From Brucella tritici (GTDB taxonomy: Bacteria; Pseudomonadota; Alphaproteobacteria; Rhizobiales; Rhizobiaceae), in assembly GCF_902825325.1 (NCBI RefSeq), contig NZ_CADEAR010000013.1:26296-90295 (forward strand): a stretch of 64,000 nucleotides of DNA, written 5' to 3'. Both the position numbers and the translations under genes were made by a program. This document shows, one piece after another, positions 36,017-45,649 of this stretch (its first letter is position 1; the number at the start of each line of letters is the position of its first letter). The notes under the pieces are model-generated. The model was not told where the DNA came from. It was given only the letters and a program-made list of their open reading frames with translations, and made no database searches.

Positions 36017-36775
36017 GTGACAGTTCATTTCATTGGCGCCGGTCCCGGCGCAGCGGACCTTATCACCGTGCGTGGTCTGCGCCTGATCGAGCAATGTCCT
36101 GTCTGCATCTATGCGGGATCGCTGGTGCCGAAAGAAGTCGTTGCGGGTGCGCCGAAAGATGCGCGTTTGATCGACAGCTCATCGCTAACCCTTGATGAGA
36201 TTATCGCTGAAATGGAAGCCGCACATGCGCAAGGTTTCGACGTTGCACGAGTGCATTCCGGCGATCCGTCGATCTATGGCGCGATGGCCGAACAGATGCG
36301 TCGGCTGGACAGCCTCGGTATCCCTTATGACGTGACGCCAGGTGTACCTGCTTTTGCGGCGGCTGCCGCCGCCATGAAACAGGAACTGACCATTCCGGAG
36401 GTCAACCAGACCATCATCCTGACCCGCACCTCGATGAAATCGTCTGCGATGCCTGAAGGCGAAGACCTTGCCACGCTCGGGCGGTCGCGAGCGACGCTGG
36501 TGATTCATCTTTCCATCCGAAACCTCAGCAAAATCGAGACCGATCTGATACCTCTTTACGGTGCTGATTGTCCGGTGGTTATCGCCTATCGCATTGGATG
36601 GCCTGACGAACAGATTCTACGCGGTACGTTGTCGGATATAGCGGAGAAGGTGGCCGCATCCGGGTTGAAACGCACGGCAATGATTTTTGTCGGGCGCGGA
36701 CTGGGCCCTAAAAGCTTTCGCGATTCAGCGCTTTATCATGAAGCGCATAGCCACGTGGCGCGTTCAAAAGCCTAG
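36017..36775 (+). CDS. cobM: Precorrin-4 C11-methyltransferase CobM
   Basis: 252-residue SAM-dependent methyltransferase acting at C11 of precorrin-4. The family start VHFIGAGPGAADLITVRG and the SGDPSIYGA and VTPGVPAFAAAAA motifs are present. GTG 36017 is preferred because aggaagggaag lies just upstream; an ATG at 35990 gives nine more residues without such a site. It converges with cobK, and the two 3' ends overlap by 12 bases. Confidence 0.94.
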   Translation: MTVHFIGAGPGAADLITVRGLRLIEQCPVCIYAGSLVPKEVVAGAPKDARLIDSSSLTLDEIIAEMEAAHAQGFDVARVHSGDPSIYGAMAEQMRRLDSLGIPYDVTPGVPAFAAAAAAMKQELTIPEVNQTIILTRTSMKSSAMPEGEDLATLGRSRATLVIHLSIRNLSKIETDLIPLYGADCPVVIAYRIGWPDEQILRGTLSDIAEKVAASGLKRTAMIFVGRGLGPKSFRDSALYHEAHSHVARSKA

Positions 36776-37522
36776 CGCTGCGCGGGCGAATGCGATTGCA
36801 TCTTCCGGCGAGGCGACAATGTTTTTGGCCGCAACCGGTGGGCGGGCAATCATCATGACGGGAAGTCCAAGCGCACGGGCTGCCTCGATTTTTGCATAGG
36901 AAATGGTGCCGCCTGAATTGCGGCTGGCGATCAGCCCGATCCGGCGGTTTTCCAGAAAATGCCTTTCCGCAGTGTAGTCGCCGGGTCTTGCCAGAACGAT
37001 CTCGCAATCCTGTGGCAGTGTCACATCCGGCGGATCGATCATGCGAATGATGAAATGAACATCGGCACGCTCCGCAAAGGGGGCGATATGCTGGCGACCG
37101 AGCGCCAGAAACACACGCTCACCGGACGGGATAGCATTCGCTGCTTCGGCTTCATCGGAAATATCAACCCAATGATCTTCCGGCTTTTTCTCCCAAGCGG
37201 GGCGCTCCAACCTCACCAATGGTATGCCGCGCTTGCCTGCCGCCTGAATCGCATTTTGCGAGATGCGTGCAGCATAGGGATGGGTCGCATCGATGATGAG
37301 ATCGATCCCTTCGCTGTCGAGATAGGCGGCAAGGCCGTCAATGCCTCCGAAGCCACCGCTTCGAACTGTTCCGGTCAGTTTCGCCGGATTACTGGTGCGT
37401 CCGGCAAGCGATGTGATGGCATTGACGGGCAGTTTCGCAAAGGCCGTTGCAAGCGCCGCAGCCTCGGCCGTTCCGCCCAGAATGAGTATCTTTGGTTCAG
37501 ACGCGGGCAAGGATATTTCCAC
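36764..37522 (-). CDS. cobK: Precorrin-6A reductase CobK
   Basis: 252-residue NADPH-dependent reductase converting precorrin-6A to precorrin-6B. ILILGGTAEAAALA at the N-terminus and IDATHPYAARISQNA are CobK/CbiJ marks. It starts inside the 3' end of cbiD (26-base overlap), so both are co-expressed from the cbiD promoter. Confidence 0.93.
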   Translation of the reverse strand: MEISLPASEPKILILGGTAEAAALATAFAKLPVNAITSLAGRTSNPAKLTGTVRSGGFGGIDGLAAYLDSEGIDLIIDATHPYAARISQNAIQAAGKRGIPLVRLERPAWEKKPEDHWVDISDEAEAANAIPSGERVFLALGRQHIAPFAERADVHFIIRMIDPPDVTLPQDCEIVLARPGDYTAERHFLENRRIGLIASRNSGGTISYAKIEAARALGLPVMMIARPPVAAKNIVASPEDAIAFARAALGF

Positions 37523-38603
37523 TGCGGTCAGTCACGATAATCTCGACTTCGACGGGCGCCTCGCGAAGGGTTTCGAGCGCTGTTTCCTTTGCCTTCAATG
37601 CAATTGGCGTTGCCATGTCGATACCAATTGATCGAGTCAGTTCAAGCACTTCCAAGGCAGTGTTCGCAAAAAGAATCTGATCCTTAATGCTTTCCGGCGC
37701 GCCAGCTTTTTCGGCAATGCACCAAAGGAAGTTCTTGTCCACTTGCGACCGTGAGGAATGGAGATCGAGAGCACCTTGGGCGAGCTTTGTAAGCTTGGCG
37801 AAACCGCCTGCGATTGTCAGTTTGTCGATGGGGTGGTCACGCAGATATTTGAGCACACCGCCCGCGAAATCGCCCATATCGAGAATTGCAAAATCCGGCA
37901 GATCATAGAGCGCTTGCGCGGCATCCTCGGAAGTCGAGCCGGTTGCGCCGAGTACGTGTTTCTGCCCGGCTGCGCGTGCAACGTCGATGCCGCGATGGAT
38001 CGAATGAATCCAGGCCGAACAGGAAAACGGGTGGACCACACCGGTGGTGCCGAGAATGGAAATGCCGCCGACGATACCGAGGCGCGGGTTCCACGTTTTC
38101 TTGGCAATCTCTTCGCCGCCGGGCACCGATATCGTAATGACGAGGTCGGCGGGCAGGCCATATTCCGCGCAAATCTGCTCGCATATTTCCGTCATCATGC
38201 GGCGCGGAACCGGATTGATGGCAGCTTCGCCTGGAGGAATTTGCAAGCCGGGCCGTGTAACTGTTCCAACCCCTTCACCGGCGCGAAAGACGACGCCAGT
38301 GCCGGGAGGGGCCGGGAATACTGTCGAGATGATCGTGGCGCCATGGGTCACGTCGGGATCGTCGCCCGCATCCTTGACGATGCCTGCCATCGCATAGCCT
38401 TCGCCCAGTCCCTCATAGGCAAGCTGGAAATAGGGTACTTCCCCTTTGGGCAGAATTATGCCGACAGGGTCGGGAAATTCTCCGGTAATGAGCGCTGTCA
38501 ATGCAGCCTTGGTGGCAGCGGTTGCGCAGGCGCCAGTGGTCCAGCCGCGGCGAAGCTCGGCTTTTTCCTGACTTTTATTCGTTGGAGCGGTTTCGTCATT
38601 CAT
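37497..38603 (-). CDS. cbiD: CbiD-type precorrin-5B C1-methyltransferase
   Basis: 368-residue enzyme of the CbiD family, which methylates C1 of (cobalt-)precorrin-5B after deacylation. The signature RRGWTTGACATAATKAAL and the VGGISILGTTGVVHPFS segment are clear. ATG 38603 fits; the frame runs 105 bases further upstream into the cobA promoter. CbiD normally belongs to the anaerobic route, whereas aerobic producers such as Pseudomonas denitrificans use CobF. No CobF is seen here, so CbiD probably replaces it. Confidence 0.93.
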   Translation of the reverse strand: MNDETAPTNKSQEKAELRRGWTTGACATAATKAALTALITGEFPDPVGIILPKGEVPYFQLAYEGLGEGYAMAGIVKDAGDDPDVTHGATIISTVFPAPPGTGVVFRAGEGVGTVTRPGLQIPPGEAAINPVPRRMMTEICEQICAEYGLPADLVITISVPGGEEIAKKTWNPRLGIVGGISILGTTGVVHPFSCSAWIHSIHRGIDVARAAGQKHVLGATGSTSEDAAQALYDLPDFAILDMGDFAGGVLKYLRDHPIDKLTIAGGFAKLTKLAQGALDLHSSRSQVDKNFLWCIAEKAGAPESIKDQILFANTALEVLELTRSIGIDMATPIALKAKETALETLREAPVEVEIIVTDRSGNILARV

Positions 38604-38655
38604 GGACGCCTTATAATGTATCTGATAGCTGTGCCGCCAGATAGAATAGTGGTTG

Positions 38656-39543
38656 ATGAAAATGAACAAGGCTAAAGAAACGGCTGCATGTGTCATTGCG
38701 AGGAGCAAAGTGACCCTGCCTGTGATTGAACCCGGCCACGTCTGGCTCGTTGGAGCCGGGCCGGGCGACCCCGGCCTTTTGACGCTTCATGCTGTCAATG
38801 CTCTGCAGCAGGCGGATGTCATCGTTTATGACGCGCTGGTGGATGATGCCTGTCTTTCTCTCAAGAATGCGGATGCTGTTCTGGAATATGCAGGCAAACG
38901 CGGTGGTAAGCCGTCGCCGAAACAGCGCGATATATCCTTGCGGCTTGTCGAACTTGCGAAACAGGGCAAGAAGGTGCTGCGGCTCAAGGGCGGCGATCCG
39001 TTCGTGTTCGGACGGGGAGCAGAAGAGGCGCTGACCTTGGTAGAACATGGTGTTCCGTTTCGCATCGTGCCGGGCGTCACCGCCGGAATCGGCGGGCTTG
39101 CCTATGCAGGCATTGCCGTGACCCATCGAGATATCAATCAGGCGGTAACGTTCCTGACCGGTCACGACGCAACCGGTGCTATGCCGGATGGCGTCGATTG
39201 GGCGGGCATTGCCAGATCATCGCCTGTCATCGTCATGTATATGGCGATGAAACATATAGACCTTATTGCCAAGCGGCTAATTGAGGCTGGACGTTCGCAG
39301 GATGAGCCTGTGGCCTTCGTGTGCAATGCAAGCCTCCCCAACCAGACCGTACTTGAAACAACATTGGGGCGGGCTGCGAAAGATGTTGAAGCGGCGGGGC
39401 TGAATCCGCCTGCAATCGTTGTTGTGGGCGAAGTGGTTCGTCTGCGTGCGGGGCTGGACTGGATGGGCGCGTTAAGCGGTAAAGTCCTGTCCAGCGACCC
39501 GCTGTCCAGACGAAACCAAAATGAGGGAGCGCAAAGCGCATGA
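38656..39543 (+). CDS. cobA: Uroporphyrinogen-III C-methyltransferase CobA (SUMT)
   Basis: 295-residue SAM-dependent enzyme that methylates uroporphyrinogen III at C2 and C7 to give precorrin-2, the branch point to corrinoids (and to siroheme). VWLVGAGPGDPGLLTLHA, LKGGDPFVFGRG and VPGVTAGIGGLAYAGI are canonical. No CysG-type oxidase/chelatase domain is attached. ATG 38656 is used. It shares ATGA with cobB and leads the cobA-B-C-D unit; the promoter must lie in the 52-base gap to cbiD. Confidence 0.95.
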   Translation: MKMNKAKETAACVIARSKVTLPVIEPGHVWLVGAGPGDPGLLTLHAVNALQQADVIVYDALVDDACLSLKNADAVLEYAGKRGGKPSPKQRDISLRLVELAKQGKKVLRLKGGDPFVFGRGAEEALTLVEHGVPFRIVPGVTAGIGGLAYAGIAVTHRDINQAVTFLTGHDATGAMPDGVDWAGIARSSPVIVMYMAMKHIDLIAKRLIEAGRSQDEPVAFVCNASLPNQTVLETTLGRAAKDVEAAGLNPPAIVVVGEVVRLRAGLDWMGALSGKVLSSDPLSRRNQNEGAQSA

Positions 39544-40850
39544 AGGGGTTCATGATAGCAGCGCCAGCTTCCGGCTCTGGCAAGACAACGGTAACACTGG
39601 GTTTGCTGCGCGCCTTGAAACGGCGGGGAGAAGCGCTTGCGCCGGTGAAGGTTGGTCCCGACTATATTGACCCCGCCTATCACAAGGCTGCGAGCGGTGC
39701 GGACTGCTTTAATCTGGACCCGTGGGCGATGCGCCCTGAACTAATCAGTGCGCTTTCCTCCCGCATGACAGAAAGCGGTTCCAAACTATTGGTTGCCGAG
39801 GGCATGATGGGGCTCTTCGACGGAGCGATAGACGGCAAGGGTTCTTCTGCCGATCTGGCCCGGCTTCTCGATCTTCCGGTAGTGCTGGTGGTGGATTGCG
39901 CGAAGCAATCGCATTCCATTGCAGCGCTGGTGTGGGGTTTCAGCCAGTCCCGCAAGGATGTTCTGATCGCGGGAATTATCCTCAATCGCGTCGGTAGCCT
40001 ACGCCATGAGGCGATGTTGCGCGGCGCGCTGGAGCCACTCGGCATTCCGGTTCTCGGTGCCTTGCCTCGTGATGTCGCTCTTTCCCTGCCGGAAAGGCAC
40101 CTCGGGCTGGTGCAGGCGGGCGAGCATGCCGATCTTGAAAACTTTCTCGAACACGCTGCCGATGTGATGGAAACGCATATCGATCTGGACGCGCTGCAGA
40201 CGATCTGGTCGCGGCCGAAGCGTTTCGATGCGATGGCCAACGTTCCGCGCCTGAAGCCGCTTGGCAATCATATCGCCGTTGCCCGCGACGATGCATTCGC
40301 CTTTGCCTATGCGCATTTGTTTGAAGGCTGGCGCAGGCGAGGGGTGGAGATTTCGTTCTTCTCACCTCTCAGCGATGAATCTCCGAGACAGGATGCCGAC
40401 GCAATCTATCTGCCGGGCGGTTATCCTGAATTGCATGCAGGGCGTTTGGCGCAGGCCGGACGTTTTCAGGCGGGTATACGCGAAGCTGCAGCGCGTGGGG
40501 TAAGGGTTTACGGCGAATGCGGCGGCTACATGGTTCTCGGCGAGAGCTTGCAGGATGCAGAGGGTGTTGCCCACCCTATGCTGGGGCTTCTGCCGCTCGA
40601 AACGAGCTTTGCGAAAAGAAAGCTGCATCTTGGCTATCGCGTACTGGAACCGCTTGCAGGTTCGCCTTGGGCTGAGCCATTAAAGGCGCATGAGTTTCAC
40701 TATGCCAGCATCGTACGCGAAGGAAAGGCGGATCGTCTTTTCCGTGCACGTGATGCTGTCGGCGACGATGTTGGTGAGGTGGGGCTGCGGGTCGGTTCCG
40801 TTTCAGGCTCGTTCATGCATGTGATCGATTTTTGCGGAGAGAAAGCTTGA
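39540..40850 (+). CDS. cobB: Hydrogenobyrinic acid a,c-diamide synthase CobB
   Basis: 436-residue glutamine-dependent amidase that converts the a and c side chains of hydrogenobyrinic acid to amides, using ATP. The N-terminal P-loop is APASGSGKTTVTLGLL; the C-terminal glutaminase domain has RVYGECGGYMVLGESL with the catalytic cysteine. The length is normal. It overlaps cobA by ATGA and cobC by TTGA. Confidence 0.95.
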   Translation: MKGFMIAAPASGSGKTTVTLGLLRALKRRGEALAPVKVGPDYIDPAYHKAASGADCFNLDPWAMRPELISALSSRMTESGSKLLVAEGMMGLFDGAIDGKGSSADLARLLDLPVVLVVDCAKQSHSIAALVWGFSQSRKDVLIAGIILNRVGSLRHEAMLRGALEPLGIPVLGALPRDVALSLPERHLGLVQAGEHADLENFLEHAADVMETHIDLDALQTIWSRPKRFDAMANVPRLKPLGNHIAVARDDAFAFAYAHLFEGWRRRGVEISFFSPLSDESPRQDADAIYLPGGYPELHAGRLAQAGRFQAGIREAAARGVRVYGECGGYMVLGESLQDAEGVAHPMLGLLPLETSFAKRKLHLGYRVLEPLAGSPWAEPLKAHEFHYASIVREGKADRLFRARDAVGDDVGEVGLRVGSVSGSFMHVIDFCGEKA

Positions 40851-41842
40851 GTGCAGAAATCGAGCATGGCGGTGCGCTCGACAGGGCCATCGCGCGCTTT
40901 GGCGGCAGGCCGCAAGATTGGCTCGACCTTTCGACGGGCATCAATCCCGAGCATTTTCCACTTCCCGAACTGACACCGGCAATCTGGAACCGCCTGCCGG
41001 ACGAGGGGCTGTTGCAGGAAACGCTGCGGCTGGCCCGCAGCTATTATCGGCTGAACGAGAAAGCACCAATTGTTGCAGCTCCGGGCACGCAGGCTTTGAT
41101 CCAGCTTGTTCCGACACTGGCTGCCCCGTCGACGGTTGCCGTCCTCGGGCCGACCTATCAGGAGCACGCGGCCTCATTTTCCGCTTCCGGCTGGAAGGCC
41201 GTGCAATGCGCGACGATTGACGAAATTCCAGACGAGGCGACTGCGGCAGTCATCGTTAATCCGAACAATCCCGACGGCCGTGTGATTTCGAAAGAGGCTC
41301 TCCTGCACCTTTCGCAAAAGCTCGGTGCTCGCGGCGGATTTCTTGTTGTTGACGAGGCTTTCGCTGATGCGCATGAAGCCGTTAGCGTCGCGGCAAATGC
41401 GGAAGATGCACCGATGATCGTGCTGAAATCCTTCGGCAAGTTCTTCGGTCTTGCTGGCATTCGGTTGGGCTTTGCAATTGCAAGCGCCCGTTTCGTTGAG
41501 ACATTGGAGCGGCGGCTAGGACCATGGGCGGTTTCCGGCCCGGCGCTGGCAATCGCCAATCACGCTTTCAGCAATGCCGGAACGCTTGCGGATTATCGCG
41601 CCCGTATCGATCTGCGGCGGCTGGAATTGTCGGCTGTTCTGGAAAAAAACAGTCTGAAGGAAATTGGCGGAACGGCGCTGTTTTCTCTCGTTGAACATGC
41701 GGATGCACTGGGGATTTATACCAGATTGTGCGAGAGACATATTCTGGTCCGGAAGTTCGATTACGCCCCGCGCTGGTTGCGCATTGGTTTGCCTTTGGAT
41801 GATGTGGCGCTTGCGCGGTTTGAAAAGGCGTTGAAATTTTGA
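40847..41842 (+). CDS. cobC: L-threonine-O-3-phosphate decarboxylase / CobC aminotransferase-fold protein
   Basis: 331-residue PLP-dependent fold-type I protein that supplies the aminopropanol (phosphate) arm for cobinamide. LSTGINPEHFP, VNPNNPDGR, and the PLP-lysine region LKSFGKFFGLAGIRLGF are family marks. I chose the TTG at 40847 because ggagag precedes it and it overlaps the cobB stop; the frame is open from 40832. It stands in the cobA-B-C-D operon. Confidence 0.93.
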   Translation: MSAEIEHGGALDRAIARFGGRPQDWLDLSTGINPEHFPLPELTPAIWNRLPDEGLLQETLRLARSYYRLNEKAPIVAAPGTQALIQLVPTLAAPSTVAVLGPTYQEHAASFSASGWKAVQCATIDEIPDEATAAVIVNPNNPDGRVISKEALLHLSQKLGARGGFLVVDEAFADAHEAVSVAANAEDAPMIVLKSFGKFFGLAGIRLGFAIASARFVETLERRLGPWAVSGPALAIANHAFSNAGTLADYRARIDLRRLELSAVLEKNSLKEIGGTALFSLVEHADALGIYTRLCERHILVRKFDYAPRWLRIGLPLDDVALARFEKALKF

Positions 41843-41864
41843 TTCAGTTTTTCTGGTCAAGCTC

Positions 41865-42848
41865 ATGGAAATAAAGCTGATTATCCTTTCGCTGGCGCTT
41901 CTTCTGGATCGCTTTGTCGGCGACCCGCCACAGCTATGGCACAGGGTGCCGCACCCGGTCGTCCTGTTCGGGAAAGCAATTTCGTGGGGCGAAAAGCGTT
42001 GGAACAATCGCAATCTTCCTGCCTCGGTGCTTCGTCGAAATGGCATGTGGCTGACGGTTGGGCTGGTGATGGCCTGCGTAGTTCTCGGGCTTGTGCTTGA
42101 ACTCTCTTTACCTTTCGCCGGGACTGCCGGTGCAATTGCTGAAATCCTGATCGTGACGGTATTGCTTGCACAGAAAAGCCTTGCGGATCATGTTCAGGCG
42201 GTCGCGCTGGCATTGCGGGAGCAGGGTATCGAGGGCGGTCGCCGGGCCGTGTCGATGATCGTCGGGCGCAATCCCGAACATCTAGATGAAGGCGGCGTCA
42301 GCCGTGCAGCGATAGAAAGTCTTGCCGAGAACGCCTCAGATGGCATTGTTGCGCCTGCGTTCTGGTTTCTGGTTGGCGGCTTGCCAGGCCTCTTCGCCTA
42401 CAAGCTCATCAACACTGCCGACTCTATGATCGGTCATCTGAATGACCGCTATCGTCACTTCGGTCGTTTTGCCGCAAAGCTGGACGATGTCGCCAACTAT
42501 ATCCCGGCCAGACTGACCGGGCTGTTTGCTTCCCTTGCCACTGCGATCACGAAAGACAGGCTTTCGGGAAAAGAGGCGTTCGCGGTCATGCGCCGTGATG
42601 CGCGTCTGCATCGCTCGCCCAATGCCGGCTGGCCGGAATCGGCCTTTGCAGGCGGGCTGGGATTGGCGCTTGCCGGTCCGCGCCAATATGGTGCCGAAAA
42701 AGTCGAAGGGCCGATGCTGAATGCATCCGGCAAACGCGACGCCAACGCCGATGATATCGATGCCGCGCTTCATCTTTTCTGGTCGACGATGAGCCTGATG
42801 ACCGGACTGGTGATTGCTGCAAGCCTGATTGGACTACTTGTCGGCTAA
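41865..42848 (+). CDS. cobD: Adenosylcobinamide-phosphate synthase CobD (CbiB)
   Basis: 327-residue integral membrane protein that joins the aminopropanol arm to adenosylcobyric acid. LLDRFVGDPPQLWHRVPHPV at the N-terminus, ESLAENASDGIVAPAFWF, and YKLINTADSMIGH are canonical. About five or six hydrophobic segments. Last gene of the cobA-B-C-D unit; its 3' end overlaps the convergent binding-protein gene by 15 bases. Confidence 0.94.
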   Translation: MEIKLIILSLALLLDRFVGDPPQLWHRVPHPVVLFGKAISWGEKRWNNRNLPASVLRRNGMWLTVGLVMACVVLGLVLELSLPFAGTAGAIAEILIVTVLLAQKSLADHVQAVALALREQGIEGGRRAVSMIVGRNPEHLDEGGVSRAAIESLAENASDGIVAPAFWFLVGGLPGLFAYKLINTADSMIGHLNDRYRHFGRFAAKLDDVANYIPARLTGLFASLATAITKDRLSGKEAFAVMRRDARLHRSPNAGWPESAFAGGLGLALAGPRQYGAEKVEGPMLNASGKRDANADDIDAALHLFWSTMSLMTGLVIAASLIGLLVG

Positions 42849-43940
42849 CACGAACCGCTTGCCATCGAAACGCTGCAGGCGGTTTGGGTTGTCGGTTCGG
42901 ATACCGTTGCCATCGAACTTGATGGTGCCAAGAACGGTTTCAAAGGAATTATTGCGAAGTGTGTCGGTAATCGGCTGCTTCTGCTCGTCGGCTCGCTTGA
43001 TTACATCCGCAGGGATTTCCGCGCTGGCATAGCCAAGGATTGCATAGGCATCTGCAAGTTTACCGGCCTGACGCAATGCATCGATTGCAGGCTTTGCCGT
43101 CGAAAGATCCTGTGGACGGAGCGGCGCGATCATCAAGGTTCCCTGACTTAAGGGCTGTGCGCCGGGGGCGGCATCAAGAAGACTACCGCCTGCAATCGTC
43201 AACGGATAGTTGAGCGCGGCAGCACTTGCGCCTATAGCCGCTATATCCTCACGCTCGCCGCCAACATAAACATGGGTAGCGCCTGCACGTCGCAGTCGGG
43301 CGACCAGCGCATTCTGATTGTCTAGGCCCGGACGATAGGTGTCTGTGAAAACCGGCTGCAATTGCTGCTCTTTAAGACTTGTCAGAACACGGGCGGCGCG
43401 TTCGCGCCCTTCGATGGTGCCGTCATCGATGATTGCGAAGGGTTGGGCGCGCCAAAGGCTGCCAAGGAAGCTCCCGGTCGCCTGCGTTTCCTTCTCAAGA
43501 CCGGTTGCAAGACGGAATACCGCCATAGGTGCGGGCGCTCGCCTTTCAGTCAGTGTTGGTTCGCTGACGCCTGATGTCACAACGGGTATATTGCTGGCTG
43601 CGAGGACGGGAAGTGCTGCCTCAAGCGCTTCGGGGCACAGGAAACCGGTCGCTATCCGGACGTTTTCCTTCACGAACTGCTCTGCGGCCTCCTTGCCGCC
43701 TTCGGCATCGCAACGGTCATCGAAAATAACGAGTTCTGTACTTTTCGCTGTCGCGGCGACGCGGGCGCCTTCCGCCAGCTGATTGCCCAATGGAGCGAAA
43801 GTTCCGGAAAGCGGTGCTGCGAGCCCGACGCGCATATCCTCTGCCTGTGCCAATACCGAACTGGCCAGCAGTATGAGGATGATACTTGTCAGCGCTGCAG
43901 TCGGACGTTTCCCAAGCTCGATCACGTGATCCGTCTTCAT
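42834..43940 (-). CDS. Periplasmic amino-acid-type binding protein (Leu/Ile/Val-binding family)
   Basis: 368-residue exported protein. A hydrophobic signal segment (TSIILILLASSVLAQAE) is followed by a type-I periplasmic binding fold (MRVGLAAPLSGTFAPLGNQLAEGARVAA). The N-region before the signal is long (about 15 residues). No permease or ATPase genes are adjacent, so it is an orphan ABC binding protein or a sensor. Its ligand is unknown; a corrinoid link is not supported beyond location. Confidence 0.8.
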   Translation of the reverse strand: MKTDHVIELGKRPTAALTSIILILLASSVLAQAEDMRVGLAAPLSGTFAPLGNQLAEGARVAATAKSTELVIFDDRCDAEGGKEAAEQFVKENVRIATGFLCPEALEAALPVLAASNIPVVTSGVSEPTLTERRAPAPMAVFRLATGLEKETQATGSFLGSLWRAQPFAIIDDGTIEGRERAARVLTSLKEQQLQPVFTDTYRPGLDNQNALVARLRRAGATHVYVGGEREDIAAIGASAAALNYPLTIAGGSLLDAAPGAQPLSQGTLMIAPLRPQDLSTAKPAIDALRQAGKLADAYAILGYASAEIPADVIKRADEQKQPITDTLRNNSFETVLGTIKFDGNGIRTDNPNRLQRFDGKRFVLADK

Positions 43941-43953
43941 TAAACAATTCGTG

Positions 43954-44001
43954 GCATTTTCAACGAAAAGTGGGTAGCTGTTTCCTCGCCTTTGTGCAAT
44001 G
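43954..44001. repeat. Degenerate dispersed repeat (copy G)
   Basis: The stretch beginning gcattttcaacgaaaagtgg and ending tgcaatgc resembles diverged copies of the repeat seen at 14119, 31471 and 31949. It lies in the divergent gap between the binding-protein gene and cobR. Confidence 0.4.
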
Positions 44002-44066
44002 CCCGTTATGGGGGCCTGTTATTTGGGCCGTTATTGTGGGCTAGTTAATAAAGTAGCTGGCTTCAG

Positions 44067-44624
44067 GTGACATGCCAAAGGGCGAGACGGATTCTGTTTG
44101 ACGTGCAAACGATTAAGAACATCATTTCAAGTGCAGCTTCGGTGGAATCCAAGTCTTATCGGGATGCGATGAGTCATTACGCCGGCGCAGTGCAGATCGT
44201 CACGACGGCCGGTGGTGCAGGAAGGCGCGGTCTTACGCTGACTGCCGCCTGTTCGGTGTCGGACAATCCGCCGACGATCCTGATTTGCCTGCAGAAGATT
44301 CATGAAGAAAACCGGCTGTTTATCGAGAACGGTGTTTTTGCTGTGAACACGCTCGCAGGGTCGCATCAGCAGCTTGCGGATGCATTTTCCGGCCGTATCG
44401 GACTGACGCAGGATGAGCGTTTCGAACTGGCGCGTTGGGATGTGCAGGTGACCGGAGCGCCCATATTGCAGGGTGCGCTTGCCGCTTTCGACTGCCGGGT
44501 TGTCAGCGTACAGGATCATTCCACGCATCACGTGCTCTTCGGGGAAGTCGTGGGCCTGCGGTCCAAATCCGAGGACGAGGCGCTGGTCTATCTCAACAGG
44601 CGCTACCATACGCTGGAGCTGTAA
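44067..44624 (+). CDS. cobR: CobR-like flavin-dependent corrin (cobalt) reductase
   Basis: 185-residue flavin reductase of the RutF/HpaC type: FRDAMSHYAGAVQIVTT-like N-terminus (here YRDAMSHYAGAVQIVTT), LTLTAACSVSDNPPTILICL flavin-site segment, and GVFAVNTLAG. In Brucella melitensis a protein of this family, CobR, reduces cob(II)yrinic acid a,c-diamide before adenosylation; family and location support the same role. The GTG at 44067 and another at 44103 are both possible starts. Confidence 0.82.
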   Translation: MTCQRARRILFDVQTIKNIISSAASVESKSYRDAMSHYAGAVQIVTTAGGAGRRGLTLTAACSVSDNPPTILICLQKIHEENRLFIENGVFAVNTLAGSHQQLADAFSGRIGLTQDERFELARWDVQVTGAPILQGALAAFDCRVVSVQDHSTHHVLFGEVVGLRSKSEDEALVYLNRRYHTLEL

Positions 44625-44628
44625 TCCG

Positions 44629-45525
44629 ATGAGCCATGGAATGTCGAAGCATGGAATTGGTGGCCTGTTTGGGGCATTGTTTCTGTTCTCGACTGTGATG
44701 GCATCGGGGGCAGCATCGTTGCCACCGTACAAGGACGATTATTTCGCCTATCCCACCATTATCAGCAGCGCTGACAATGGTGACTACAAGGTCATCGACT
44801 ACAACGAGATGCGCGATATTAACGGGCGCGATGCGGTGCCCGAAAAGCGTGTAAAAGACGCCTATGTTTCGCTGAAGGCACGTGCCTACCAGAAGGATGT
44901 CACCTTTCAGACCGCTGCCGGGCCAGTGAAGGCCATGACAGCGGGCAAGCGCGAAGGCGCATCCTTCATCGTCATCTATCTGCATGGTCGGGGCGGCAAT
45001 CGTTTGCAGGGCATGAATGATTTTACTTTTGGCGGCAATTTCAACCGTGTGAAGAATCTCGCGGCATTGAATGGCGGCCTCTACATCACGTCGGATTTCA
45101 AGGATTTTGCCGATACAGGCGAGGCGCAAATTGCCGGGCTGATCGAAGCAGCCAAGGCATCGTCGCCAAATGCTCCTTTGATCCTGTCCTGCGGCTCGCA
45201 AGGTGGAACGCTATGTTGGCGCATAGCCTCCAATGAAAAGGTGGGAAACCAGCTTGCTGGTCTCATTCTGCTGGGCTCGCTTTGGGATGACGGATTCTTC
45301 AAGTCGCCGGCGTTCAGGAAGCGCGTGCCGGTCTTCTTCGGTCACGGCAGCCGTGATCCGGTTTTCGCAATCGACAAACAGGAAGCCTTTTACAGCGAAA
45401 TACGCAAGCGTGTGCCAGGCTATCCGGTTCAGTTCCGGCGTTTCGAGAGCGGTAATCATGGCACGCCGATCCGTATGTCCGATTGGCGAGAGATGCTGAA
45501 CTGGATTCTCGCAAAACAGCGATGA
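44629..45525 (+). CDS. Secreted alpha/beta hydrolase-fold protein
   Basis: 298-residue protein with an N-terminal signal segment (FGALFLFSTVMASGAAS) and an alpha/beta hydrolase fold: oxyanion loop YLHGRGGNRLQG, nucleophile elbow CGSQGGTL, an acidic residue in GSRDPVF and the histidine in GNHGTPIR. It follows cobR by 4 bases and is probably co-transcribed. The substrate is unknown, and there is no direct sign of a corrinoid function. Confidence 0.8.
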   Translation: MSHGMSKHGIGGLFGALFLFSTVMASGAASLPPYKDDYFAYPTIISSADNGDYKVIDYNEMRDINGRDAVPEKRVKDAYVSLKARAYQKDVTFQTAAGPVKAMTAGKREGASFIVIYLHGRGGNRLQGMNDFTFGGNFNRVKNLAALNGGLYITSDFKDFADTGEAQIAGLIEAAKASSPNAPLILSCGSQGGTLCWRIASNEKVGNQLAGLILLGSLWDDGFFKSPAFRKRVPVFFGHGSRDPVFAIDKQEAFYSEIRKRVPGYPVQFRRFESGNHGTPIRMSDWREMLNWILAKQR

Positions 45526-45649
45526 CAGACTGTGGATGCGAATCGAAATTCTGGCAATGTGACCTTCCTGCCACTCGACAATCCGACAAAACCGAATAGT
45601 TATCGAACTTAAAAATTTTACCTATTCAGCAGATCCTATGAGGTAGATC

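Noticed and set aside
38604..38655. Possible riboswitch between cbiD and cobA
   Set aside because: The 52-base divergent gap is too short and has no B12 box.
37758..38675. 305-codon frame antisense to cbiD
   Set aside because: A shadow of CbiD, whose motifs are unmistakable on the minus strand.
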